Source of the DNA: Lotus japonicus
Taxonomy: Eukaryota > Streptophyta > Magnoliopsida > Fabales > Fabaceae
Direction: 5' to 3'
DNA length: 64,000 nt
Assembly (NCBI RefSeq): GCF_012489685.1
Contig: NC_080046.1
Span: 61,494,195-61,558,194, forward strand
The notes under the pieces are model-generated. The model saw only the letters and a program-made list of their open reading frames with translations. It did not search any database and was not told where the DNA came from. Below are positions 41,580 through 52,700 of the stretch, one piece after another (position 1 is the first letter of the stretch; each line of letters begins with the position of its first letter). Both the position numbers and the translations under genes were made by a program.

Positions 41580-42863
41580 ATGGCATTTGCTTCTTATTTC
41601 CTTCTCTTTCATACACTCATCATCCCCTTCATCTATCCCTCTATAGCCTCCACCTTCCACCCCAATGCACTTGTTCTTCCTGTCACAAGAGACCCGGCCA
41701 CAAACCAATATGTTACATTGCTTCACCAGAGAACTCCTCTTGTTCCTGTCAAACTAACCTTAGATTTAAGTGGTCAATTCCTCTGGGTAGATTGTGAAGA
41801 GGGTTATGTCTCATCCACCTACCACCCTGCACACTGCCACACTCCCCAATGCTCCATCACAAGATCCAAATCATGTGTTGACTGCTATCTATCCAAGCCA
41901 GGATGCAACATCAACACATGTAACCTTTTCCCAAACAACATTTTCACTCACACCAATCAAATTGGTGAGGTTGCACTAGATGTTGTTGCTGTTCATTCAA
42001 CTGATGGATCCAATCCTGGTAAGATGGTGATTGTGCCTAACTTTCTCTTCACATGTGGTCGCACAAATCTCTTGAAAGGTCTTGCTAGTGGAGTCAAAGG
42101 CATGGCAGGTCTTGGAAGGAACAATGAAATTTCAGTCCCTTCAATATTCTCCTCTGCTTTCAATTTCTCCAAAAAGTTTGCAATTTGCTTGAGTTCTTCA
42201 ACTAAATCCAGTGGTGTGTTATTTTTTGGTGATGGCCCATATGTTTTTCTTCCTGGGGTTGATGTTTCCAAATCTCTCATCTACACTCCACTGATTACAA
42301 ACCCTGATAACTCAGCAGGGCCTATTTTTCATGGAAGACCAGCTGCAGAATACTTCATTGGAGTGAAAGGTATTAGAATCAATGAGAAATTGATCCAATT
42401 AAACACATCCTTGTTGTCCATTGGTGATGAGGGAGAGGGTGGAACAAAAATTAGCACTGTGAATCCTTACACAACCATGGAAACATCTATCTACCATGCT
42501 TTTGTTAATGCATTTGCCAACGAACTTGAAGACGTTCCTCAAGAGAAGCCGATAGCGCCTTTCAAGCTATGTTTCAACTCCAAGAACTTGGAAGTGCCAG
42601 CAATTGACTTTGTGTTGCAGGGGAAGGGTGTCTTTTGGAGGATCTTGGGGGGAAACTCTATGGTCCAAGTGAGCAGAGAGGTTTCTTGTCTTGCATTTGT
42701 GGATGGAGGTATTGATGCAACCACTTCCATTGTTATTGGGGGATATCAGCTAGAAGACAATCTCTTGCAATTTGATTTGGTTAATTCAAGGCTTGGGTTT
42801 AGCTCCTCCCTTTTGTTGACACAAACTACATGTGCAAACTTCAACTTCACATCTAGCGCATAA
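41580..42863 (+). CDS. TAXI/EDGP-like secreted pseudo-peptidase
   Basis: 427 residues, no intron. The ATG at 41580 (MAFASYFLLFHTLIIPF) is preferred to the upstream in-frame ATG (41514), because it begins a proper signal peptide and matches family length. TAXI_N: DPATNQYVTLLHQRTP, LDLSGQFLWVDCEEGY and the Cys cluster CVDCYLSKPGCNINTC. TAXI_C: GGTKISTVNPYTTMETSIY without catalytic Asp, GGNSMVQV, CLAFVDGG and VIGGYQLEDNLLQFDL. This is the EDGP/GIP branch: secreted proteins that inhibit microbial xyloglucanases or xylanases. The 1.9-kb TIR element ends 121 bp upstream and separates the gene from its apparent TATA box, so expression may be reduced or driven from within the element. Confidence 0.92.
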   Translation: MAFASYFLLFHTLIIPFIYPSIASTFHPNALVLPVTRDPATNQYVTLLHQRTPLVPVKLTLDLSGQFLWVDCEEGYVSSTYHPAHCHTPQCSITRSKSCVDCYLSKPGCNINTCNLFPNNIFTHTNQIGEVALDVVAVHSTDGSNPGKMVIVPNFLFTCGRTNLLKGLASGVKGMAGLGRNNEISVPSIFSSAFNFSKKFAICLSSSTKSSGVLFFGDGPYVFLPGVDVSKSLIYTPLITNPDNSAGPIFHGRPAAEYFIGVKGIRINEKLIQLNTSLLSIGDEGEGGTKISTVNPYTTMETSIYHAFVNAFANELEDVPQEKPIAPFKLCFNSKNLEVPAIDFVLQGKGVFWRILGGNSMVQVSREVSCLAFVDGGIDATTSIVIGGYQLEDNLLQFDLVNSRLGFSSSLLLTQTTCANFNFTSSA

Positions 42864-43150
42864 TCAAACCAGGCGTTTTTATCTTTCTTTCTTTCTCATT
42901 ATTTTTGTGTTGTGAAAAATTGTTTCCTTCTAATTGCCAATTAATAATATGGGAGTTATTGAGTTAAAAAAAAGGGAGTTATTATTTATTCGGAGTTCAA
43001 GAGTTTCATTATGAAATAAAGTAATAAACAATGTGCAATTGAGTGTATTCCTTATTCATGATGTAAATTTAAATAAAATGAATATGTATACGTGTTCAAA
43101 AGGTGATAATTGATAACTTATGTTGTTCCTTTATTCATGATAGTATGCAT
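42864..43150. other. 3' flank of the EDGP-like gene
   Basis: AT-rich probable 3' UTR and flank with a TCTTTCTTTCTTTC run. No other feature. Confidence 0.4.
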
Positions 43151-43159
43151 TTTAGCTAA

Positions 43160-44036
43160 GTGTGTTTTTGCCAACATGTCGGACACGATGTTGTAACATC
43201 TTGACTATGACATGTGTCCCTGCAGATCTGATATGAGCTGGCTAAGTTATCTGTGAAGCTGTGCTTTGATTACATGGTATTCAAGCTAGGGTTTTGTTGG
43301 AAGCTTCTGTGCGCTGTTTAAGGAATATATCAAGTGTAATCAAATCGATTTCAAGGGATTTGATTTGAGATATTATGTGGAGGTTTTTATCTGCTACTGA
43401 AAACGTATCTTTGAAGATTTTATGTAGATCTGTTTCATTAACAACTTCCTGATTTTAGTGTGGACTCTTTGCTTGTCCAAGCCCATTGAAGACAAGGCCT
43501 GGATGACTGCTACTTAAGAAGACCTAAACCTAGTTACTAGCGAGTGACTTCATGTTGAGTAAATTAGGGTTTACTCTCGTAATTTCACACTTGTATTGTT
43601 CTCTTAGCAGCTTTATGTTATTCTTCTGAGCTGAGAGTTGTTTTGTGAGTTGTTTGATCTTGAGATCGTCTTTACTCTCATTGTAAGAGATTAATCACTA
43701 TGGCAGTGATTGTGTGTGAGAAAGTGAGAGGGGATTCTCATACTTAGGGGGAGACCTAAGTAATAAACCACGGGTAGGAATAAGTAGGAAAGGCTGTGAA
43801 CAGAGGATGTTCAATTAAGACCTTTTGTGTACTTGATTCTCTATAATAGTGAATTATCTTTCTCGGGCTGAAGCCCTCCAGATGTAGGTGATGTTGCACC
43901 GAACTGGGTTAACAATTCTCTGTGTTCTTTATTGTTTTTTGTTGATTTAATACTGTGTTGTTATCTGCTGTACGTTGTGCCAGATGTCCTAGACATTTGG
44001 TTCGATATCTGTCCTGTGCGTGAACCAGAATTTCAA
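43160..44036. repeat. Probable Ty1/copia LTR remnant
   Basis: Contains AACTGGGTTAACAATTCTCTGTGTTC-like U5 sequence, and paired motifs at its two ends (CCAACATGTCGGACACGATGTT and CCAGATGTCCTAGACATTTGG) that resemble legume copia LTRs. No clean TG/CA ends or TSD were found and there is no internal coding region, so it may be a decayed solo LTR. Confidence 0.4.
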
Positions 44037-44818
44037 CTTATATAATTGTCCTCTCACTTGATAACACTTGCCACCTCCATCACCTTCGTCGCTCTATCAC
44101 CGTCGTCGCTCCATTAGGTAATATCTATGATCATCACCATTACTTTCCATCAATTTTCATAGCCCCATGTTGGATTAAAGGAGATGAAAGGAAAGCATTA
44201 ACAATAACTAAAACTATAGTTATTGTTTTTATATATTCAATATTAGTATTTTAAAATAAGGGATATAATATAGGAATAGAAAAATCCAAAACTCATATAG
44301 TTTTCGTCCATTATCCAATTATCCAGATAATGAAAGTGTGTTTAGATATCTATTAGCACGTGTTAGCTTGCATTAACACTCACTCAAAGTGAGAACAAAA
44401 CTCAATTGATGTTTAAAGATTAATATACTTTTACACTGCTCAAGTGGTAACAAATAAATAAATTTATTTTACTCCCTCATAAAATATATAAACAATGTAG
44501 AGTGATTTCATTTTGTTCCATCACATTCTTCTCATTCTATTATATTCCTTTTTTGTTTTGTTCCATCAATCCACACAAAACATCAGACTTTTTTGTAATC
44601 AAAATATAAATTTCATCTTAAATTTCTTCATAATGTTGGACGGTGAAAGACATATCCCACCATTATAGCCTAAATCTTGATTGCCTTATTATATATATTG
44701 AGATCATACTTCACATGTTAAATTAAATAAAGTGTAACAGCCTGGTACAGGCTACAGCCATCATTTTTTACCCATTATCATAATCAATTTTATCCACAGT
44801 CCCATGCATCCCAGCATT
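44037..44818. other. 5' flank of the split globulin gene
   Basis: AT-rich. The last ~130 bp (CACATGTTAAATTAAA, ACAGCCATCAT) match the inverted upstream region of the gene at 58736-59983, marking a shared ancestral promoter. Confidence 0.5.
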
Positions 44819-44826
44819 TATAAATA
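44819..44826 (+). promoter_or_regulatory. TATA box of the split globulin gene
   Basis: ATTTATAAATAGATCACAC lies about 60 bp before the ATG at 44880. The paralogue on the other strand has ACTATAAATATGGACAC (60044-60051) at an equivalent distance. Confidence 0.75.
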
Positions 44827-45438
44827 GATCACACTACATGCTCACCACAAGCACAACTGAACATCAATTGAGGTTCATAATGGCTACTTCCACTACTCTC
44901 CAATATTTCTTCCTCCTCTGTCTACTTCTTTTCTCAGTTTCACCCACCCTATCAAATGATGAATTCCCTGAAACCGGTTTTATCACCCTTCCTGTTAAGA
45001 AGGACTCAGCCACCCTTCAGTACTACACTTCAATTGGCATAGGAACTCCTCAAAATAACATGAACCTAGCCATTGATCTTTCAGGTAAATTCCTATGGTA
45101 CGATTGTGACACTCATTATGATTCATCATCTTACCTTCCTGTCCCCTGTGACTCCCAAACCTGCCCTCAAAACTCCCCTTGCACTGAATGCAATGGTTTC
45201 CCTCCTAAGCCAGGCTGCACCAACAACACTTGTGGTCTTGGCATCACAAACCCCTTCGCCGACACGGTTTTCTCCGGCGACATGGGTGAAGATCTCTTAC
45301 ACATGCCCCCCATAACAGTCCCTCGCTCCTTCATTTCCGGCTGTGCAGACTCTGATAGATTCACCACCCCACTTCTCTCTGGCCTTGCCAATGGCACCAA
45401 AGGGATCCTTGGCCTTGCAAGGTCACATATTTCTTTAC

Positions 45439-46715
45439 GGCTTAATCCAGTTTTTGGTCCCCATCCTTTGTCATAAATATGGCTTTAGTCCCTCGCCGGA
45501 GCAAATGTGAGGCTAGGTCCCCAGTTTTTGGCAAAATAGTTGGCTTGGGTCCTTCCGGCTGGTTCGGTCAACGCCGGAGCTCCGCCGGCTGACGTGGCCG
45601 GTGCCACGTCAATTAATGAGCCCAGCTGGATTTTTTTTTTCTTTTTTTCATTAAATTTAAATAAAATTAAAACTTATATTGAGGGATGAATACCAAGTTT
45701 ATTAAATCTTTACAAGGATGAGATCCATTTTATAATCCTTCATAGGGACGAGATCCAAAATAAAGATGTGAAACAAAGGTGAGATCCAACATATTAATTC
45801 CATTCACTGGTACAAAATGTAATACAATTAGCCATGATTTAGATTACTGCTACACTCCACTAAGGTTACATCCTTATAATTTTGGTACACATCCACCACA
45901 ATCCATTACACACGAAGCCATACAACCACTACAAACAACAGAATACATGTCAAAATTGCCAAGTTCTTCTTCTGAATTTCCCATTTAAGGTTCCATTGCA
46001 GATTGACAATCTTCAACTTACTATCCTCCAATTTGGTCTTCGTGTCCTCCAATTTGGTCAAAGTGTCCTCCCACTTCCTCTTCGTAGCCTCCAATTCCAT
46101 CTTTCTTTCTGCCAATATCCTTTTCATATCCTCCAATTCTTCAAATGTTTTCACCCCTTCAATTACATTTTGTCTCTCAGGACCATCTAAGCTAGACTCA
46201 TCATCCCATAGAAAAAAGCCACAGTCATTTGGTCTCTGAGATAAAATCGAATAAAAGCACTTTACTCATTAGGCTCAAAAATTAAAAAGAACAATGATAA
46301 TTTCAGTAACAACATAACAAAGACATAAATGGCTTACCAAGACATTTTGTACCAGTGAATGGAATTAATATGTTGGATCTCACCCTTGTTTCACATCTTT
46401 ATTTTGGATCTCGTCCCTATGAAGGGATTATAAAATTGATCTCATCCTTGTAAAGATTTAATAAACTTGGTATGCATCCCTCAATATAAGTTTTAATTTT
46501 ATTTAAATTTAATGAAAAAAAAATCCAGCTGGGCTCATTAATTGACGTGGCACCGGCCACATCAGCCGGCGGAGCTCCGGCGTTGACCCAACCGGCCGGA
46601 AGGACCCAAGCCAACTATTTTGCCAAAAACTGGGGACCTAGCCCCACCTTTACTCCGGCGAGGGACTAAAGTCATATTTATGACAAAGGATGGGGACCAA
46701 AAACTGGATTAAGCC
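45439..46715. mobile_element. Pack-MULE-like element with ~375-bp TIRs
   Basis: Ends GGCTTAATCCAGTTTTTGGT (left) and its inverted match (right). The terminal inverted repeats extend about 380 bp, 45439-45820 and 46342-46715. A perfect 9-bp TSD TTTCTTTAC lies at 45430-45438 and 46716-46724. The unique centre, about 520 bp, holds a piece of a GRF zinc-finger gene on the minus strand. No transposase. Long TIRs, a 9-bp TSD and captured coding sequence together define the Pack-MULE type. Confidence 0.93.
45906..46235 (-). pseudogene. Captured GRF-type zinc-finger gene fragment
   Basis: After an AG acceptor the minus strand reads RPNDCGFFLWDDES, the second half of a plant zf-GRF domain. A coiled coil follows (EELEDMKRILAERKMELEA through repeated KLEDTKTKLEDSK), then a C-terminal hydrophobic segment (LAILTCILLFVVVVWLRV). 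This finger, coiled coil and tail order is common in plant GRF-domain proteins. The first half of the finger (the NPGR-FxxC part) is missing, and the upstream side runs into the TIR, so it is a gene fragment inside the MULE. The 110-codon frame is open. Confidence 0.7.
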
Positions 46716-47731
46716 TTTCTTTACCAAATCAAATCTCATCCTCATACAATGTTCCTCCTAAGTTCACCCTTTGCTTACCTTCTAACAACGAAGGCACTGG
46801 GAAGATCTTCATTACTAGGAGACCATTTTCACCTGACCCTGTTACACAAATTGGACTATCTGCCAATTCCCAAGATGAATCTACTACATCTTAAAAGAGA
46901 GTCATAAAATCACTATTCCTAAGAGAACTTTTAATTTTGGCCATTAATTTCAATTTCAATCTCAAGTCTCAACCGTTGGATCATCTTTTTCTGGTTCTTT
47001 TTTTATTTATCCTAATTTCGTTTTTGCCTTGCATTATTTTAATGGGCTCTAGCCCAAGTCCAGTACCTACACCCATCCAACACGACAACACAGCTCTGTC
47101 TTTCAGTCTTTCTCCATCGTCTCGCATCATCAGCCTTCTTCTCTTTCATTCCGTCATCTCGCTTCCAACCCATCAAACACGGCAACTCAGCTCAGCCTTT
47201 CTCAACCATCTCCATCATCTCGCATCATCAACACAGCCCAGAGAGTTGTTCATGAAGTGGGTTAGGTTTTTATTTCCTTCTGCACGCCACATTCATCTCC
47301 CTGGCACCGCCGATCAACCATGGTGACGGAGAATATCATCATCTTCTTTGATTTTTAGTCAGTGTTTAGGTGAGTTTTAGAAAGATTATTTCAGATGAAG
47401 ATGGAAGGGTGCGTTCTTTCGTGTTTGGTGAGGGCCAGAGTGAGAAGCCAAGATCATGGCAGACAGATTTCGTCATCCATGAGCCGGTTCATGTCAGTCG
47501 AGCATTGTACTGCAGGAAATGGTGGAGCCAATTGTGTAATTACAGGTTAGCTTCTTTTATACCATTCTTCACGTTTCCCAATTCCAATAGCATGACATAC
47601 TCCATTGATCATTCAAATAGCTACCCTATTAAGATTTAAATTACCTCCTACTGGTTATAGGGTATAGAGTAATGGGATTTTCCCTTCTCAATCTCTATAA
47701 ATACTTCCCATCTTTTTGTTGTTGATTCCAG

Positions 47732-48043
47732 TTATAGTGATACTCATACTGATGTCTTTTATGGCTGGACCTGTGAATCCCCTCCGCAGCAGCGTATGCC
47801 TTGCCAGAGATACATGGAAAGTGATTCCTCAAGACCATATGCTATTCATCTCGTCCTAATTGATGCAGAGGTTATATCTTTGTCTTATTTTTGTTTTATA
47901 TCTATACTTGTGTGTTCTTCAGTTCCTACATTCATTTAAATTCAAATTGATTTTGTTGTTATAGGGTGTGAAAATTGAGGCTTCAATCAAGAAAAACCAT
48001 ATTAGTAAATTCGTTAGTGAGTTGGTTGAGGGCAATGTATAAA
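47732..48043 (+). pseudogene. RPA1-like OB-fold gene fragment in the Helitron
   Basis: Two exons, 47732-47870 and 47965-48043, are separated by a GT-AG intron. They read YGWTCESPPQQRMPCQRYM then AIHLVLIDAE, and GVKIEASIKKNHISKFVSEL then VEGNV. This resembles the N-terminal OB fold of plant RPA 70-kDa subunit-like proteins (the segment with VDAEG, IxAxIxK and LxEGxVY). A stop follows GNV, where family members continue with Tyr-Lys. It is partial and not functional. RPA-like genes are known companions of plant Helitrons, so it could be element-derived rather than host-captured. Confidence 0.55.
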
Positions 48044-49127
48044 GACAGAGATTGGTTTCTGTTTTTTGTGCTTCACTAACAAGGTTAGTAACTATTTTTC
48101 AGTTTTGCTGTGAGGGCCAGGGGTACAATTGTGGTTAATGAGTTGCTGAATGAGAAGATAAATACTTTTTTCTTCAGTTTTTACAAAGATGTTGATGTCC
48201 TTTGAGTTATTGTTGGTTAATATGCTTCTTATTTATTAACGGTTGTTTCTTAGGTTGATTTTGGAGGGAATAGATATGTTGGGCTTATTCCCTTTTTTAA
48301 ATTAAGAAAATTATGAAGTTTTTTTCCATGATGAACAAGTTATTAGTGTGATATGTTCATGCTATTCCTGTGACACCATAGAACTCTATCACATATGAAG
48401 TTTAAAGATGGACAATTTGCACATCTAACATAACTTCAAGGTTCTAAAATTCCTATGCCTAATTTCTATCTAACTTATGTGCTGTTATTGTTGTTTCTCA
48501 TTGAATATGTTTGTAGTGATAAAGCATGTTAGAAAAGTAAAAGGTGAGGAAGGAGAGGGCCGAGGTAGAGGTTGGCAAGGACCATTTTCTTCCTGCAATG
48601 AACTATTGAAGAGAAATAACTTGCTGAGAAACAAGCATTCAATAGGAAATTGCAGATACATATTATATTTGTTAGTTAACTGTCATGATTAGTTGTTAGC
48701 AGTTAGTAGAGTTTGTTAATTGTGACCAATTTTGTGTTATATTTCCACAAATGAGGTGTTTGATAATTTCTTTCTAAAAAAAAAGAGATAAGATATTCTG
48801 TGTTTTTGGTTGATTTATGAGATAGAGTTAGTCTTTGATAAGATTTTGTTCATTCTGTTAGTCTTAATCAGATTATGTTTTATATTAGAGAGTTAGGAGA
48901 TAGAGTTAGTTTTTTATATAAGTTTTAATATCTTATTTTGTGGCAACTTCAGATAGGTTTGTTACGAACCTGTTGCTCACATTCATGTAAAAATATGAAC
49001 CTCCATTCTAAAAAAATATAAACCTTATGTATCAGCTTACACAGAATACAAAAATCATATCCACTCAAATTTATTAGTTGGCAATGCCTGTCATATTTTA
49101 TGGACCTGATCTGACCAGGGCCAGCTA

Positions 49128-49770
49128 TTTACGCCCAAGAAGATGATAGAACCATAGTTAAAGTCACCAATAAGACACCTTTCAATGTTACAATCCACTG
49201 TTAATCCCTATTACTATCTCTTACATAAGGTTTCAATCCAGTTTACTAACTAAAATATGATTATTACAGCTAACAATCTTGAATTTTAAATTTTAGGCAT
49301 GATGTCAAGCAAAGGCTATCATGCTGGTATGATGGACCATCTCTTATTACAAAGTGTCACATTCAAGCTGGCCAAATTTTCACCTATAACGTTTTAATGG
49401 TGAAGCAGAAAGACACCTTCTTCGGGCATGCTCATGTTTCTTGGCTAAGAGGAACGGTTTATGGTGCCATGATTGTTTATCCAAAGATCAGGGTAACTTA
49501 TCGATTTAAGAGTCTTGAACAAGAGCACATAATCATTCTAGGTAACTTATAAGGTGGCCCTCCTTTGGTTTAGATTTCAGTGTTACATAGATGTATGTTC
49601 TCCATATAAGGCTGGTTGAATTCAATTTTGGCAGGGAGTATTGGCTGCAAGATCTGCGACAAATTGAGCATGCCACTCTAGCAAGTGGAGGAGCTCCTCC
49701 TAAAGCAGATGCATATACCATTAATGGAAATCCAGGCCCCAACTACAACTGCTCCACTAATGGTATTTGA
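49128..49770 (+). pseudogene. Laccase gene fragment captured by the Helitron
   Basis: Exon-like segments are 49128-49200, 49297-49492 and 49635-49770. They read IYAQEDDRTIVKVTNKTPFN then VTIH; DGPSLITKCHIQAGQIFTYN and FFGHAHVSWLRGTVYGAMIV; and GGAPPKADAYTINGNPGPNY then NCS. This is the order and intron pattern of plant laccase cupredoxin domain 1 into domain 2, including the HAHxSWLRxTVYGA copper region. The first donor site appears damaged (CTG followed by TT), the region upstream is frameshifted, and the fragment stops at TGA after NCSTNGI. It covers perhaps a quarter of a laccase. It is a relic inside the mobile element and not an active oxidase gene. Confidence 0.8.
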
Positions 49771-52700
49771 GATAACTACTACTACTCCACTACTGGTATT
49801 TGAGATAACTACAACTGCTCTACTAATTGTTTTTGCAACTTCTTATTGTTTGTGAAAAATGTTGTATTTAACAGTGTGAGTGAGTGAACATGGTGATAAG
49901 AAAGTTATAGAAGGTTTGTAAGTTGTGATTAAGGAACATGATAACTGGAGTATTTCAGCCTGTTATTAGTAAAAAGAATCCTAATTTCATGGACATGAAT
50001 TAAGTACTTCTCATGAGGGATAGATAATTATCTATTAGAATGTTGAGCGTAGGACTTCTTGCCAAGTGCATTTGCAATATATTTTGCTTTTTTATGTGCT
50101 TTCCTGTATTCTATATCAGTAAATTTTTACAGCTTTAAGTGTTATTTTTCTTCTCTACTTATTATTATCTACCAAATTATTTTACCAATTTCAAGGGCTA
50201 TACCAAAGCAATTGAAATATGAGATAAGTATGACAAAAGTAGTTTAATTAATAGGATGCCTCAGTAGAATAAGTAGAGTTGTATTTGCTGACTTCACTTT
50301 TGTTCCTTTCAACAAGGGCTGAGCTCACTGCAGTGAGGATTTTGGCTTTTACTGATTGAAACAACTGGAAGAACGGATGTATAACTTTTTAATTTCTCTC
50401 TTTCTATAGTTTTCTTCAGAGTTTTTTTTTTTTTCATTTTCTTAAATGCTTTCAAGCTTTGTTTTCACCATCAATCCTTCAATTGCAGATTTCACCATCA
50501 ATGCAGATTTCATGTATGGTCAAGATTAGAAGTTAGAGTCATGTGATCTTTAATGTGTTTTTCTGGCTGTTTCTCACTTGCAGGGATGATTTCCCCAACT
50601 TGCAATTTCTATTTTCTTTTGCCCTCCGAGTGACTTTGACGGTTCAAAGGTTGTGGAATCTAACTTTGACTATTTTTTACCCAAGTAGCTATCTGATTTT
50701 GTTATCGATTAAATGATTATGCCTTTCTTAAATACAAGTGAAAGAGCAGGAGAGAAATTTATATGCGTGAAGCCAGAATTTTTGGATTTGTATGTGAAAA
50801 GAACATCTCAATATGTATATGGTTTTTTACTTTCTATAAACTCAGTAGTTGTGTTTGGTAACCGGTTGCCCAGTGAAAGTGGGTAGAGTTTTGATTTCTC
50901 ACGTTATCACCTATTATTGATTGAGATTTCATTTTACATCACTACTGTGTTGGTTTGCCTTAAGATATATATGATATGAATATATGATGCATCCAACAAG
51001 TTCTGATTTTGTTTTCTACATAATCTATATCTTTAAATTGGTTTGCCTAAAGATATAGTTTCTCAAAATCTTTTTATTGGTTTTCTGATTTATATTTTTT
51101 ATAAATGTTTTCATTTTCATCTTACCAGTTTTAAGCTACAAAGAAATAATCCTTTGTTTCCCTTGCTGTCTTGTATTTGGCTTTAATTATTATTGAGTGG
51201 TGCTATAAGAACAATACTTTGTTGAATAATAATTATATTTAGCTTAATAGTCCATTGATTTTAATAGTTCATTGGAGAACTCAATGATCATACCTCATTC
51301 CTCGAAAGGTTTGTATTATATTGGTTTCATTATCCATGCAATTAATTATTTCATATCTTGATCTAACTTATTGAAATTGTGATTGATAAAGAAAAAGCAG
51401 AAATCTGGAAAGTTGATTCCTATACTTTTGGTGGAACAACAATAAAGCTCATGATGATTACATGATGTTCTTGATCCTTTTAAGTTAATGGAACTATAGA
51501 GGTCAGTTTATGATCTAAGTATTAGATATATAATACTAAATGAGAAAATATAAACTAACTTGCAGTTTATCATGTGCAAAGAAAATTTAATGCATAATTA
51601 GTTGAATGATAAACAAACATAGTCCACTAATGTCTTCAATCTTATTGTGTTTAATTGCTTATATGAATTAAATATTCCTATTCTGTAGAAAACCTATAAT
51701 TGAGAACCCATCAACCAAAGTCCTGCATCTTTTACTGTGGATTGGAAGTCTAGCATATTTTTAAGCCAGCTTTATTTTTCCTAAAGCTAAAAGCTAGGAT
51801 GAAGTTTAATAATGAACAACATATTCGTTTTTCCCTCCATCATTAAATTTTCTACTTAAGAGCTACTTCTATGAGTGCATTTTATGTTTTGTAGTCTTAA
51901 GTTCTACATAAAATGAAGTAAATCAAGACTTTTGTTTATTTTTCTACTTTCTTTCCTTTCCCATAATCCTTCTGAAATAATCATCTTCTTAAATAAGATT
52001 TTTTGGTCCTCTTTGTTGCAAAGATTTTCATTCGAATAAATCACTTGATGCAAGTGATTTCAAATATGGCTGTAAATTGTTCTCTATCTTTTTATTTATC
52101 ATGTAGCTTTGCATAGCTAAGGTAGATTCCTAATTGGCCAAAGACATGGAGACATCTATTAACAACGCTACAAAGGAGAATATCAATTTTCTCTATTGTT
52201 GATACACTATACCCCTCTCTTCTAGAGTTTTGCTGCCTTCAGGTCCATTAACTGGCTCCATAAACCAATTATGCCATCTTCTCAAGATGAATGCCCCAAA
52301 GTCCAAACCCTTACTTTAGTTTGTTTCCTTTTATGATTTTATAGATATCTTGATTCGATGAGTTATTTTTTGGTTCTTGGATGCAGTTCACTGTATATGC
52401 TTAGTTTGAGAAAGGGAGACATTTATAGTTTTTCTTGGTCACAACTACCTTGCTTACACAGATGAAATTTTCAGGTGGTGAACTGTTTATGCTTTGTCTG
52501 AAAGACTTCGGAAGTGGATTAATAGATCTAGAAGTATGATTTCACAATGGTGTTAGCTTGGCACGGGCTCAAGATGCAAGTTGATTGTTTCACATTATGT
52601 CAGATGAAAGCAGTGACCTGATAGGTTATTGGCTATTCATTTTTATTAGTTTCTGGGGTTGGAGGAAGGGAATGGATTTCAAATTAAGATAGTTTCATCA

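Noticed and set aside
43160..44036. Intact solo LTR of a copia element
   Set aside because: The motif content fits, but I could not find TG/CA ends with a matching 5-bp TSD, so it is listed only as a probable remnant.
46937..47326. 129-codon frame near the Helitron 5' end
   Set aside because: Begins as a hydrophobic, Phe/Ile-rich translation of AT-rich sequence and then becomes Ser/His-rich; not recognised as any protein.
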